Positions 25,518-34,900 of a DNA stretch of 48,549 nucleotides are shown piece after piece. The notes under the pieces were generated by a model. That model had not been told where the DNA came from and made no database searches. It worked only from the letters and a program-made list of their open reading frames with translations. This DNA is from an uncultured Bacilli bacterium (lineage in GTDB: Bacteria > Bacillota_I > Bacilli_A > RF39 > UBA660), in NCBI GenBank assembly GCA_947631045.1, contig CANRJV010000005.1, positions 1 to 48,549 of the forward strand. Reading direction: 5' to 3'. A program made the position numbers and the translations under genes. Every line of letters begins with the position of its first letter. Within the stretch, counting starts at the first letter, position 1.

Positions 25518-26764
25518 GATAGGGATGAGCTAGAAATTATATATGGTTGTTCAATAGTACCAAGCCCAGCAATTCTTATATCGGATTTCAGATAGAAGAC
25601 TGGACGAACCACACTCCCAGCATTCACATTGTTGTTGTGCACAGTCCCGCTACTATTCACAAGCCACGCACTGCTAGTGCCGTACCAGCCGTCGTAACTA
25701 TACCTTGTCATTGTCCATTCTCCTTTTGCTGCTGGAGCAGTCGCTCCGTTTCCTAAACCCTCAGTCTTTCCGTTTAATCCATTTTGGATAAATAACCAAT
25801 TGCTTGTATCTGCTGCTCCATCAATAGCATATAAATAATCACTTAGATACATTAATCCTATTTTTGCACTATTAAAACTTCCCCCTCTTTCATTTTGAAA
25901 TAATGTTGGATTAGCGTTTGCAGTTGAATCTCCAATGTAATATGTGGCTGTGGTATTTATTAAATTTGTCCATTGAGGTTGTTGCATATAACCATATTTT
26001 GTATTTGACATAAAGTAACCATTATTTAATCCACTATATAAACTTGATTCATCCCACTTTGTATTTCTAGAATTACTATGCCATTGAAATGTAGTTGTTC
26101 CACTACTATTAATTCCTGTTGCTTTGATTAATTTTAATCTACCACTTGTGTCCACACCGATTATTCGATACATATAGGTATCCATGTTATTTTTACATGT
26201 ATCTTGCTCTGTTGTTCCAAAGCATATAAAATTGTCATTTACTGTTGTATATGGCCCTACAAATCTTCTTAAATCATCTGGTACATCGCCTGTTATTGTT
26301 TGATTTCTAGCTTGTAAAGCAGAATCTTCTTCTAATGTTCCGGAACCATTTACTCCAGAATTTTTTTGCAATATATCAAGTGGCGTACCTGTTTTAATAA
26401 AATACACATTACAATACATACTTGTCGCTGTACTTACATTAGCGGTAAAAGTATTTCCATCAAATGTTACTACATCTGTTGATAATACATCATTACCATT
26501 ACCATCATGACATACTGATTTTATATAGGTATAATCATTAGAATCTGGCCACTCTGTCCGGTCTGTCTCTTCAGTATATTCTCCATTTCCATTATCAATA
26601 TAATAAGCAAACATATTACTAGTATCTATTTCTTTTGCATCATTATAATTTACTTGTTCTATTTCTTTTCCTTTATTAACAAATGATTTAATAGATAAAT
26701 TTACAAATATCACTTCTACTATTATTAAAGTAATTACTCCTAATCTATATAACTTTCTTTTCAT
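25514..26764 (-). CDS. Large membrane-anchored surface protein with lectin-like C-terminal domain
   Basis: 416 residues. A membrane anchor lies at about 7-29. A cysteine module YTYIKSVC (Cys85)...YCNVYFIK (Cys118) is shared with the upstream gene. A long outer region is rich in Asn, Ser, Thr, Tyr and Gly. Near the end, SSAWLVNSSGTVHNNN followed by VRPVFYL (about 386-392) resembles the C-type-lectin-like/FGE-type fold found in many diversity-generating retroelement targets. The coding DNA for residues about 328-401 is clearly richer in G+C than its surroundings. It is eight bases downstream of the paralogous gene at 26773. Function unknown; adhesion or ligand binding is inferred. Confidence 0.7.
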   Translation of the reverse strand: MKRKLYRLGVITLIIVEVIFVNLSIKSFVNKGKEIEQVNYNDAKEIDTSNMFAYYIDNGNGEYTEETDRTEWPDSNDYTYIKSVCHDGNGNDVLSTDVVTFDGNTFTANVSTATSMYCNVYFIKTGTPLDILQKNSGVNGSGTLEEDSALQARNQTITGDVPDDLRRFVGPYTTVNDNFICFGTTEQDTCKNNMDTYMYRIIGVDTSGRLKLIKATGINSSGTTTFQWHSNSRNTKWDESSLYSGLNNGYFMSNTKYGYMQQPQWTNLINTTATYYIGDSTANANPTLFQNERGGSFNSAKIGLMYLSDYLYAIDGAADTSNWLFIQNGLNGKTEGLGNGATAPAAKGEWTMTRYSYDGWYGTSSAWLVNSSGTVHNNNVNAGSVVRPVFYLKSDIRIAGLGTIEQPYIISSSSLS

Positions 26765-26772
26765 ATTTCCTC

Positions 26773-27468
26773 CTATTTATTAAAGTAAGCATAGCAAACG
26801 GTTGGTTTATTTGACTGAAAATTAAATTTACCATTACTAAATCCCTTTATTTGGGCTTCTTTATTACTACATTCAGCACTATTATATGTATAACCACTAG
26901 TAGCAGTAGTTATATCATCGACACTGCCTAAAAAGCGATAATGTTTATTATTAAACTCTTTTATTCCATATTCTTCGTCTTCAACTAAAACATAAATTGT
27001 TATATCTGAATGAAAATCTTTATCATAATATATATGGCATACTATTTGCTTTGGACCCTTACTTCCATTTTCATCTTGAACCGTAAATTTAATTTTGCCA
27101 TCAGTGATACTATAATTGGTATATTTTAATTCTCCTTGAGAAGGTGTACAATTACTCATCTCTTCATTTAAATGATAACCATACGTTGGCATATTATTAA
27201 CTAAATTATATTTTTCGCTATCTGCTTGATCTTGCAAGTATAATTGAATATTTAAATCTGCTTCTTTGGCATTAGTGGGCAGATCTTCACTTTTTTTAGC
27301 AAAATTACCTATCGTAGCCCTTAAAATTTCTAATTCATCAGTTGTTCCATAAAAAGCATAAGAGTCTGCTGATGAAATAAGCCAAATAATTTCAACCAAA
27401 ATTAATAAAGCAATAACTAATAAGCTTTTATGTTCTTTAAATATTTTTAATATTTTATTCCCTTGCAT
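26773..27468 (-). CDS. Membrane-anchored surface protein with two cysteine modules
   Basis: 231 residues. A membrane helix at about 16-33 is followed by SYAFYG at 36-41. Two cysteine pairs, Cys107/Cys144 and Cys200/Cys225, probably close disulfide-bonded beta modules ending in VCHIYYDK and VCYAYFNK. The N-terminal half aligns with the partial protein at 1-329, sharing the YA[FY]YG, ATIG[ND]F and SNCTPS features. It is co-transcribed with the 416-residue protein downstream. Both belong to an expanded, uncharacterised family of this lineage. A pilin-like or adhesin role is speculative. Confidence 0.7.
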   Translation of the reverse strand: MQGNKILKIFKEHKSLLVIALLILVEIIWLISSADSYAFYGTTDELEILRATIGNFAKKSEDLPTNAKEADLNIQLYLQDQADSEKYNLVNNMPTYGYHLNEEMSNCTPSQGELKYTNYSITDGKIKFTVQDENGSKGPKQIVCHIYYDKDFHSDITIYVLVEDEEYGIKEFNNKHYRFLGSVDDITTATSGYTYNSAECSNKEAQIKGFSNGKFNFQSNKPTVCYAYFNK

Positions 27469-27674
27469 ATTCTTTATCCTTCTCTATTTTTATCATGCAT
27501 TATTTTTTATACTTTTATACAAATTATCAAAATGTTGCAAATACCGAATTTTTCGAATATAAAAAATATTTTTCTACTCTATACTAATATTTTAACACAT
27601 GTTGTCGTATTTTTGTACCTTTAAATTAAATATAACGATAAAAAGTTTACAATTTAGAAAAAGGGATGGGCAAA

Positions 27675-28118
27675 ATGCTAGAAGAATTTTTATTAGAAAA
27701 TCTAAGAGAATTAAGAGAATATAAAGGTTTAAAGCAAAAAGATATGGCCAAAATATTAAATGTTTCACGTCCTAATTATACAAGATGGGAAACCCGAGCA
27801 GAAATTATTCCTTTAAGAAAACTTAATGAGTTATGTAATTATTTTAAAGTTGATATGGATTATATTATTGGATTTAAAAGAAAAGCTAAAATTATGCATG
27901 ATGATAATGTTTTAGATAAAAAAGCTATTGGCGAAAATATTCGAAAATTAAGACATAAATATAATTTAAGTCAAAATGATTTAGCGGACATTTTAAATAC
28001 TACTCATTCCGTTATAAGCGCTTATGAAAATGGGAAAACTTTAATTCTCACCGCTTTCTTAATTGAAATATGTGAAAAATATCACGAGTCAATGGATGAA
28101 ATATGTAATCGAAAATAA
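27675..28118 (+). CDS. Double XRE-type HTH regulator
   Basis: 147 residues from the ATG at 27675 (GGG about ten bases before); an ATG at 27666 has the same G-run directly abutting it. Two Cro/C1 helix-turn-helix domains are joined in tandem: LRELREYKGLKQKDMAKILN with VSRPNYTRWET, and IRKLRHKYNLSQNDLADILN with TTHSVISAYENG. Two DNA-binding domains in one chain suggest recognition of a long or bipartite operator. It sits directly ahead of the two nuclease genes on the same strand and may regulate them. Their shared upstream boxes (CGACAAAAAC) resemble CGACAACATG on the minus strand of its own promoter region. Confidence 0.85.
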   Translation: MLEEFLLENLRELREYKGLKQKDMAKILNVSRPNYTRWETRAEIIPLRKLNELCNYFKVDMDYIIGFKRKAKIMHDDNVLDKKAIGENIRKLRHKYNLSQNDLADILNTTHSVISAYENGKTLILTAFLIEICEKYHESMDEICNRK

Positions 28119-28130
28119 TTAATTTTTTAA

Positions 28131-28196
28131 CATATTCGACAAAAACCAACAAAATAAATATATCATGTTTGTTATAATACATCCTCAATTGGAGGA
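28131..28196 (+). promoter_or_regulatory. Promoter and 5' hairpin of the first DUF1016 nuclease
   Basis: Extended -10 TGTTATAAT (-10 hexamer 28173-28178) with no good -35. Upstream direct ACAAAA boxes are shared almost base for base with 29192-29255. TCCTC (28182-28186) pairs with GAGGA (28192-28196), placing the Shine-Dalgarno in a stem at or near the 5' end of the transcript. Confidence 0.6.
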
Positions 28197-28202
28197 ATTA
28201 TT

Positions 28203-29150
28203 ATGCATGAACAAGATTATTTTAATGAAATAAAAGAAATAATAGAAAATACCGAAGTAAATAAAAGAGTTAGAGAATATAAAAATAATTATGATGATTT
28301 AATGGCTAAGTGGAATATTGGAAAATTATTAGTTGAGGCCCAAGGTGGAGAAAAAAGAGCTAAATATGGCGATGGATTAATTAAGAAGTGGTCAGAAATA
28401 TTTTCTAAAGAGTATGGAAAACAATATAGTCGAAGTAACATGTTTTATATGCGCCAATTTTTTATGAATTTTCCAATTGTCCAACCACTGGTTGGACAAT
28501 TAACATGGTCTCATATCATTAAATTATTACCAATTAAAAATGAAAATGAAAGGAATTATTATATTAATCAAGTTATTTTAAATAATTTGTCTAAAAGAGA
28601 ATTAATTAATGAAATTAAAAGCCACACTTTTGATAGGCTTTCTTATGCTGATAAAGAAAATATTAAATTAATAACTAATAAAAAAGATAAATATAATTTA
28701 ACTCTATCAGATATGATTAAAGATCCTATAATTATTAAAACTGATAAAGATATTAATAACTTAAATGAAAAAGCTATTCATAAATTGCTTATCGAAATGT
28801 TAGAGCAAAGATTTCTAGAGTTAGGCTTGGGATTCACACTTGCAGGCCATGAATATCCTTTAAAAATAAATAATGAAACTTATCATGCGGATTTATTATT
28901 TTTTAATTATGAAATAAATGCTTTTGTCGTTGTAGAGGTTAAAAACAAAGAATATAAACCATCACAAATAGGTCAAGTAAGATTTTATATGGATTATATA
29001 GATAAGAATATCAAAAAAGAACATCATGATAAAACAGAAGGAATACTAATAGTTAAAGAAAAAGATAAATATGTTATGAAATATATAAATGACAAAGGAA
29101 TATATATAACATCATTCAAATTATTAAATAATATCAAAGAAAAAATATAA
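28203..29150 (+). CDS. DUF1016/PDDEXK nuclease family protein (YhcG-like), copy 1
   Basis: 315 residues. The N-terminal DUF1016 domain (NIGKLLVEAQGGEKRAKYGD, then LTWSHIIKLLP) is followed by a C-terminal PD-(D/E)XK nuclease domain with Asp230 in YHADLLFF and Glu245-x-Lys247 in VVVEVKNK. YhcG-type proteins are linked to mobile-element defence and DNA processing; the target is unknown. The gene is a tandem duplicate of 29263-30198: the first 75 residues are nearly identical, and the middle and nuclease domain diverge. Codons for residues 92-100 form a perfect 27-bp palindrome. Confidence 0.88.
   Translation: MHEQDYFNEIKEIIENTEVNKRVREYKNNYDDLMAKWNIGKLLVEAQGGEKRAKYGDGLIKKWSEIFSKEYGKQYSRSNMFYMRQFFMNFPIVQPLVGQLTWSHIIKLLPIKNENERNYYINQVILNNLSKRELINEIKSHTFDRLSYADKENIKLITNKKDKYNLTLSDMIKDPIIIKTDKDINNLNEKAIHKLLIEMLEQRFLELGLGFTLAGHEYPLKINNETYHADLLFFNYEINAFVVVEVKNKEYKPSQIGQVRFYMDYIDKNIKKEHHDKTEGILIVKEKDKYVMKYINDKGIYITSFKLLNNIKEKI
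28475..28501. repeat. Intragenic perfect 27-bp palindrome, nuclease copy 1
   Basis: Arms aattgtccaacca and tggttggacaatt (13 bp each) around a single c. It encodes I-V-Q-P-L-V-G-Q-L in the DUF1016 domain. Confidence 0.97.
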
Positions 29151-29191
29151 TAGTTTAGAATATGTTTAGTGAAAATTTCTTCTTTTTTGAC

Positions 29192-29255
29192 ATCTTCGAC
29201 AAAAACTGACAAAATAAACATATCATGTTTGCTATAATACATCCTCATCGGAGGA
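29192..29255 (+). promoter_or_regulatory. Promoter and 5' hairpin of the second DUF1016 nuclease
   Basis: Extended -10 TGCTATAAT (hexamer 29233-29238), nearly identical to the copy before the first nuclease gene. TCCTC (29242-29246), loop ATCG, GAGGA (29251-29255) hides the Shine-Dalgarno. Confidence 0.6.
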
Positions 29256-29262
29256 AATATTT

Positions 29263-30198
29263 ATGCATGAACAAGATTATTTTAATGAAATAAAAAGTAT
29301 TATTGAAAATACCGAAGTAAATAAAAGAGTTAGAGAATATAAAAATAATTATGAAGATTTAATGTCTAAATGGAATATTGGAAAATTATTAGTTGAGGCT
29401 CAAGGTGGCGAAAAAAGAGCTAAGTATGGTGATGGATTAATTAAAAAATGGGCCGAAATATTTTCTAAAGAATATGGAAAACAATATAGTAACAGAGAGT
29501 TAAGAAAAATGCGACAATTTTATCGGTTATTTCCAATTTGGCCGACACTGTCGGCCAAATTAAGTTGGTCACATATAATAGAGTTATTGACACTCCAAAA
29601 TGAAAACGAAAGAAACTATTACATTAATCAAACTATCTTAAATAATTTATCGATAAGAGAACTAAGAAAAGAAATTAAAAACCAAGCTTTTGAAAGGCTT
29701 TCCTATGCTGATAAAGAGAATATTAAATTAATAACTAATGAAGAAAAAAATTATAGTTTAACATTATCTGATATGATTAAAGATCCCATTATTATTAAGA
29801 CAGATAAAGATATTAATAGCTTAAATGAGAAGGCTATTCATAAATTATTAATTGAAATGATTGAAGATGGATTTTTAGAATTAGGTACGGGATTCGCTCT
29901 TGTTGGTCATGAATATAAAATAATTAAAGATAATATAACTTATAAAATTGATTTATTATTTTTTAATGTTAAATTAAATTGTTATATACCTATAGAAGTT
30001 AAAAATCGTAATATAACGGCAGAAGATATTGGTCAAATAGAATTTTATACTCATTTAATAGATAACAATGTTAAAGAAAAATATCACAATCCCACTATTG
30101 GTCTTATTTTAGTTAAAAAGAAAAATCAATATGTCTTAGAATATGCTACGGGAAAAAATAATATTTTTGTCTCTAGTTATTTATTAGAAAAAATTTAA
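29263..30198 (+). CDS. DUF1016/PDDEXK nuclease family protein (YhcG-like), copy 2
   Basis: 311 residues, paralogue of the preceding gene. The catalytic set is conserved: Asp230 in YKIDLLFF, Glu245 and Lys247 in IPIEVKN. The specificity-like middle differs (SNRELRKMRQFYRLFPIWPT versus SRSNMFYMRQFFMNFPIVQP), while DPIIIKTDKDIN and LNEKAIHKLLIEM are kept, so selection appears to retain both. Its palindrome lies at the same codons (residues 92-100) but with a different sequence. Each copy has its own promoter cassette, so they can be expressed independently. A defence or addiction role is inferred from the family. Confidence 0.88.
   Translation: MHEQDYFNEIKSIIENTEVNKRVREYKNNYEDLMSKWNIGKLLVEAQGGEKRAKYGDGLIKKWAEIFSKEYGKQYSNRELRKMRQFYRLFPIWPTLSAKLSWSHIIELLTLQNENERNYYINQTILNNLSIRELRKEIKNQAFERLSYADKENIKLITNEEKNYSLTLSDMIKDPIIIKTDKDINSLNEKAIHKLLIEMIEDGFLELGTGFALVGHEYKIIKDNITYKIDLLFFNVKLNCYIPIEVKNRNITAEDIGQIEFYTHLIDNNVKEKYHNPTIGLILVKKKNQYVLEYATGKNNIFVSSYLLEKI
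29535..29561. repeat. Intragenic perfect 27-bp palindrome, nuclease copy 2
   Basis: Arms aatttggccgaca and tgtcggccaaatt (13 bp each) around a single c. It encodes I-W-P-T-L-S-A-K-L at the same codons as in copy 1. Confidence 0.97.
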
Positions 30199-30200
30199 AA

Positions 30201-30229
30201 AATACCTAAGACTATTTCTTAGATATTTT
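30201..30229. terminator. Convergent bidirectional terminator
   Basis: AATA-c-CTAAG pairs with CTTAG-a-TATT between nuclease copy 2 and the CDP-alcohol phosphatidyltransferase gene, overlapping the latter's stop. Confidence 0.7.
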
Positions 30230-30922
30230 AGTAACATTTTTAATATTAACATCATTTTTATGTTTATCATAATATTCCGGATTTAACCAAACGTTTTTAA
30301 AATCAGACCAGCTAACTTTAGAACTAGATGATTTGTTATTATTTTCTCCTTTACTTTGATTATTTTCGGTAAATATTTCCCTTATATAACTTATTAAAGT
30401 TAAAAATTCCATGACAATGGCTGGAGTTAAAAGCCAGAAATATAAACTACCACTTGAGGCCTTAATAATCCAATCTCTTAATTCGAAAGGAAGAAAAGTT
30501 GCTTTTGTTATATCACTTACGAAAAAAGTTAAAATAACACATATGGCTAAAATCCAAGTCTTAACTTTTCCTACCATATTAGATTGCACATTATAATTAT
30601 AGTTATATTTCATTATTTGGACTAAAACAATTAATAGTTCAATTACAATAGGAATAATGGCATAAGGCGTAATTAAATATAAAACAATAAAATTCATGAT
30701 GGTAAATAGTTTATCCGCTGCCCCATCAAAAAGAGAACCAAAGAAAGTACAAGCTTTAAACTTTCTGGCTAAAATTCCATCAATACTATCAGTTAAATAA
30801 CATACTAAAGCAAGGAGGCTAACATAATAACCACCATAAGCACTATAAATAGGTACTAAAATAATAGTTCCGATAACTCGAATTAAAGTTAATAAATTAA
30901 TAATTAATAACTTGATAACCAT
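30212..30922 (-). CDS. CDP-alcohol phosphatidyltransferase family protein
   Basis: 236 residues, polytopic. The catalytic signature D-x2-D-G-x2-A-R-x8-G-x3-D-x3-D is complete in DSIDGILARKFKACTFFGSL followed by FDGAADK. The family transfers a phosphatidyl group from CDP-diacylglycerol to an alcohol; phosphatidylglycerophosphate synthase (PgsA) or a cardiolipin-type enzyme are the likeliest, and the exact acceptor is not readable. The C-terminal 50 residues are hydrophilic (NNKSSSSKVSWSDFKNVWLN) and unusual for PgsA. GGAGG precedes the ATG. It is eight bases downstream of fmt. Confidence 0.88.
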   Translation of the reverse strand: MVIKLLIINLLTLIRVIGTIILVPIYSAYGGYYVSLLALVCYLTDSIDGILARKFKACTFFGSLFDGAADKLFTIMNFIVLYLITPYAIIPIVIELLIVLVQIMKYNYNYNVQSNMVGKVKTWILAICVILTFFVSDITKATFLPFELRDWIIKASSGSLYFWLLTPAIVMEFLTLISYIREIFTENNQSKGENNNKSSSSKVSWSDFKNVWLNPEYYDKHKNDVNIKNVTKISKK

Positions 30923-30930
30923 ATAACCTC

Positions 30931-31833
30931 CTACTTATTTTTTTTACCATTAAGGTAACTTTTAACATCCATAATTTTTTTCCCAATCGGTTTTAAATAA
31001 TCAAAATAAATTATCCCATCTTGGCAACCAATACCTAAACTATTTTTATCTTGATAAACCTTACCTACTTCACTCTTCCCTTTTTCATAATGAGCTTTAA
31101 CTATTTTAACTTCTTCTTTAAATATCGTAGTCTTTGATAAGGGCCAAGGACTAAAAGCTCTTATTTTATTATAAACATTTTTAACCGGTAAATTGAAATC
31201 TAATTCTTCCATCTCTCTTTCAATCATCGGGGCCATTGTAGCTTCTTCATTATTTTGTTTTTTCCTTTTAATATTACCCCTTACAATATTATCTAAATTA
31301 TTAAGTAAGATTTCCGCACCCAACTTACTTAATTTATCATGAAGAGTACCAATATCATCACTATCTAAAATGGGACACTCATAAATATCAATAATATCCC
31401 CGGTATCCATTCCTTCATCCATATACATTAGAGTAACACCAGTTTTATCTTCCCCATTTAATAAAGCCCATTGAATCGGAGCACTACCCCGATACTTAGG
31501 CAAAATAGAAGCATGAATATTAAGACAGCCAAACTTGGGATAATCAAGAATAACTTTCGGTAAAATTTTTCCATAAGCACAAGTAACAATTAAATCGGGT
31601 TGATATTTTAAAATATCTTCGTATTCTAATTTTAATTTATCGGGAGTTAACACGGGAATATGATGCTCTAAAGCATAAGCTTTAACGGGTGAGGGGGTCA
31701 ATACTTTTTTTCTTCCTACTTCCGCATCTTTTTTGGTTACCACTAAAACTAAATTAGTCTTCTCTTCTAAAACCTTCAAAGGGGCTAAAGAAAATTCGGG
31801 AGTTCCCATAAATACTACTCTAATGTCTTTCAT
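30931..31833 (-). CDS. fmt: Methionyl-tRNA formyltransferase
   Basis: 300 residues from the ATG at 31833 (AGGTGAAAATA before it); a GTG at 31842 is less well spaced. It formylates initiator Met-tRNA with 10-formyl-THF. N-terminal RVVFMGTPEFSLAPLKVL and the formyl-transfer signature LNIHASILPKYRGSAPIQWA (with Asn-x-His and the later Asp of GVTLMYMDEGMDTGDI) are intact, and the C-terminal OB-like domain is present. def, its usual neighbour, is absent. TATAAT just upstream gives it a private promoter after the ileS terminator. Confidence 0.96.
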   Translation of the reverse strand: MKDIRVVFMGTPEFSLAPLKVLEEKTNLVLVVTKKDAEVGRKKVLTPSPVKAYALEHHIPVLTPDKLKLEYEDILKYQPDLIVTCAYGKILPKVILDYPKFGCLNIHASILPKYRGSAPIQWALLNGEDKTGVTLMYMDEGMDTGDIIDIYECPILDSDDIGTLHDKLSKLGAEILLNNLDNIVRGNIKRKKQNNEEATMAPMIEREMEELDFNLPVKNVYNKIRAFSPWPLSKTTIFKEEVKIVKAHYEKGKSEVGKVYQDKNSLGIGCQDGIIYFDYLKPIGKKIMDVKSYLNGKKNK

Positions 31834-31860
31834 TATTTTCACCTACTTATATTATAAAGG

Positions 31861-31895
31861 AAAAAAAACAAAATAACTAGTCTCCTAGTCATTTT
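31861..31895 (-). terminator. ileS terminator
   Basis: AAAAT-a-ACTAG, loop TCTC, CTAGT-c-ATTTT, followed on the minus strand by GTTTTTTTT. Confidence 0.85.
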
Positions 31896-31903
31896 GTCTA
31901 ATT

Positions 31904-34900
31904 TTAAGCTTTAGTTATTTCGACTAAAACTTTAATACCATTGACATTAATTTCTTCTTGATCTAAATGTTTAGAAATAATTTCTTTAGCTAAAGTTTCA
32001 TTTTGAATATATTCACTAAACTTAGCAATTACCTCGGAAAATTCTTCGCTATCATAATAGATAATAATCCGATCACTTATATCTAAACCAATAGTTTTTC
32101 GCATGTTTTGAATTTTAGAAATAAATTCCCTGGCATGGCCTTCTAAAATTAAATCTTCTGTTAAGTTAGTATTTAGAATAATGAATAGATTATCGATTAC
32201 TCCAACATTAAAACCTTCTTTAGAAGCAATTTTAATTTCATACATATCTTTAGTAATAACCGTCTCATTAAATTTCATTTCTTTATGAGTTAAATCATCT
32301 AAAGAAGTATGTTGTAAAAATTCTTCATATTCTTTAATTTTAGCCCCAAAGATTTTACCAACTTCTTTATAATTTGGTTTTAGAGAAATATTCATATATT
32401 TCGATAATTCATCTTCATGATTAATCACTTTAACATTTAATTCTTCTTCAATTAAAGGAACTAAATCAGTAATTTTATCATAAATTGCACTTTCAATAAT
32501 CGCTTCTTTAAGAGGAGTTCTTACTTTAATCTTCGCATCTTCTCTAACCATCCGACCTAGAGAAATTAAATTACGAACTAAATCCATCTTTTCTTCTAAA
32601 GCTTCATTAATTAAACTTTCATCATATTTTGGAAAATCTTCTAGATGAACAGAATAATTACCTGTTAAATGTGTATAAACCTCTTCACTAATATAAGGAA
32701 CAACCGGAGCAATTATTTTAGATAATCCAACTAAAACTTCATAAGTCGTTTTATAAACAGCTTTTTTTGAATTGTCTAAAGCACTACCCCAGAACCGATT
32801 ACGGCATCTTCTTATGTACCAATTAGATAAATCTTCAGAAACAAAATTGGTAATAATTCTCACAACTTTATTTAAATCATATTCCTCATAACCATTAGTT
32901 ACTTCTTTTAACATACTATTATATTTGGAAAGAAGCCATTTATCGATTTCTTCTCGGTCTTCTACTTTTACATCACATTTATCAATATCGATATTATCGG
33001 TAGTCGCATACATACTGAAGAAATTATAAGTATTTTTTAAAGGGTTAAAGAATTTCGAATAAACTTCTTTTAAACCATCTTCATCAAATTTTAATGGAGT
33101 CCAAACGGGAGATACATAAGGAAGATACCATCTAACCGTATCAGCTCCATACTTCTCCATTATCGTAAATGGTTCAATGGCATTACCTTTAGATTTATGC
33201 ATCTTTTGTCCATTTTTATCGAGTAATAATTCATTAACCAAAACATTCTTATAAGGAGATACTCCTTTCACAAAAGTGGAAATTACTAAAAGTGAATAAA
33301 ACCATCCTCTTGTTTGGTCAATTCCCTCACAAATGAAATCGGCTGGGAATTGACTTTCAAATAATTCTTGATTTTCAAAAGGATAATGATATTGAGCAAA
33401 AGGCATTGAACCAGAATCAAACCAACAATCAATAACGTCTTTACATCTACTCATCGTTTTACCACATTTAGGACAAGTAATATGAATATCATCGACATAA
33501 GGGCGGTGAAGTTCAATAGATTCATCAATATCTTCAATCGCTCTTTCCACAAGTTCACTCCTAGAACCAATCATCTCATCATGGCCACATTCACATCGCC
33601 ATAAAGGAAGCGGTGTTCCCCAATAACGAGAACGAGAAATAGCCCAATCGTTTAAATTTTCTAACCAATTGCCAAATCTTTTTTCCCCAACATAAGCCGG
33701 ATACCAATTAACGGTATTATTATTTTCAATAATTTTATCTTTTATCTTAGTAATTTCTAAATAAAATGATGGCTTAGAATAATAGATAAGGGGTGATTTA
33801 CAACGCCAACAATGCGGATAATTATGGACCATTTTTTGTTTTTTAAATAATTTATCATTTTCTTTTAAATATTTAATAACTTCTTTATCCGCATCAAAAA
33901 CAAGCATGCCTTTCCATGGGCCTTCCGTATAACAACCATCTTCTCCCACCGGATTTAAATAAGGTAAATTATAATTTTTACCAACATTGGCATCATCTGC
34001 CCCATAAGCGGGAGCAATATGAACAATACCAGTTCCATCTTCCATCGTAACATAATCATCACAAGTAACAAAGAAAGCTTTTTTATTAACTTTTAATTCG
34101 GGAATTAATTGTTCATATTCCGTATATTCTAAATCTTTGCCTTTATAAGTTTCTAAAACTTCATAAGAATCGCCTAAAACTTTAGAGGCCAATTTTTCCG
34201 CAATAATAAACTTATAATCCATGCTTTTAACTAAAACATAGTTTTCGTGAGGATTAACACAAATAGCCACATTGGCAAGAAGAGTCCATGGAGTTGTGGT
34301 CCAAACTAAGAAATAGACATCTTCATCTTTTTTCTTCATTGGAACAATAACCGTTTCTACTGATACTTCTTTATAACCTTGGGCTACTTCATGGGAAGCA
34401 AGTCCTGTGCCACACCTAGGACAATATGGAAGAATTTTACTTCCTTCATAAAATAATCCCTCATCAAAGAATTTCTTTAAAATCCACCATTCGGTCTCAA
34501 TATAATCATTTTTATAGGTTATATAAGGATTCTTTAAATCAATAAATTGACCCATTTTATTAGTTAAATCAGCAAAGGCTTTTTCATTTTCCCAAACGGC
34601 TTTCCGACATTCTTCATTAAATTTTTCAATACCATAATTTTCAATGTCACCTTTAGAAGAAAAACCTAATTTTTTTTCGACTTGAACTTCTACCGGAAGC
34701 CCATGCGTATCCCAACCAATTTTTCTTAAAACTTTATAACCTTGCATCGTTTTATATTTACAAAAAGTATCTTTTAAAAATTTGGCTAACATATGATGAA
34801 GTCCTGGCATACCATTGGCTGTTGCTGGTCCATCATGAAAAACCCAATAAGGACTCTTATCCCGATTTTTAATACACTTATCTAATATATCATCTTTAAG

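Noticed and set aside
28131-30198. CRISPR-like or IS-like interpretation of the repeats around the nucleases
   Set aside because: There are only two long direct copies, explained by gene duplication; there are no spacers, transposase or terminal inverted repeats.
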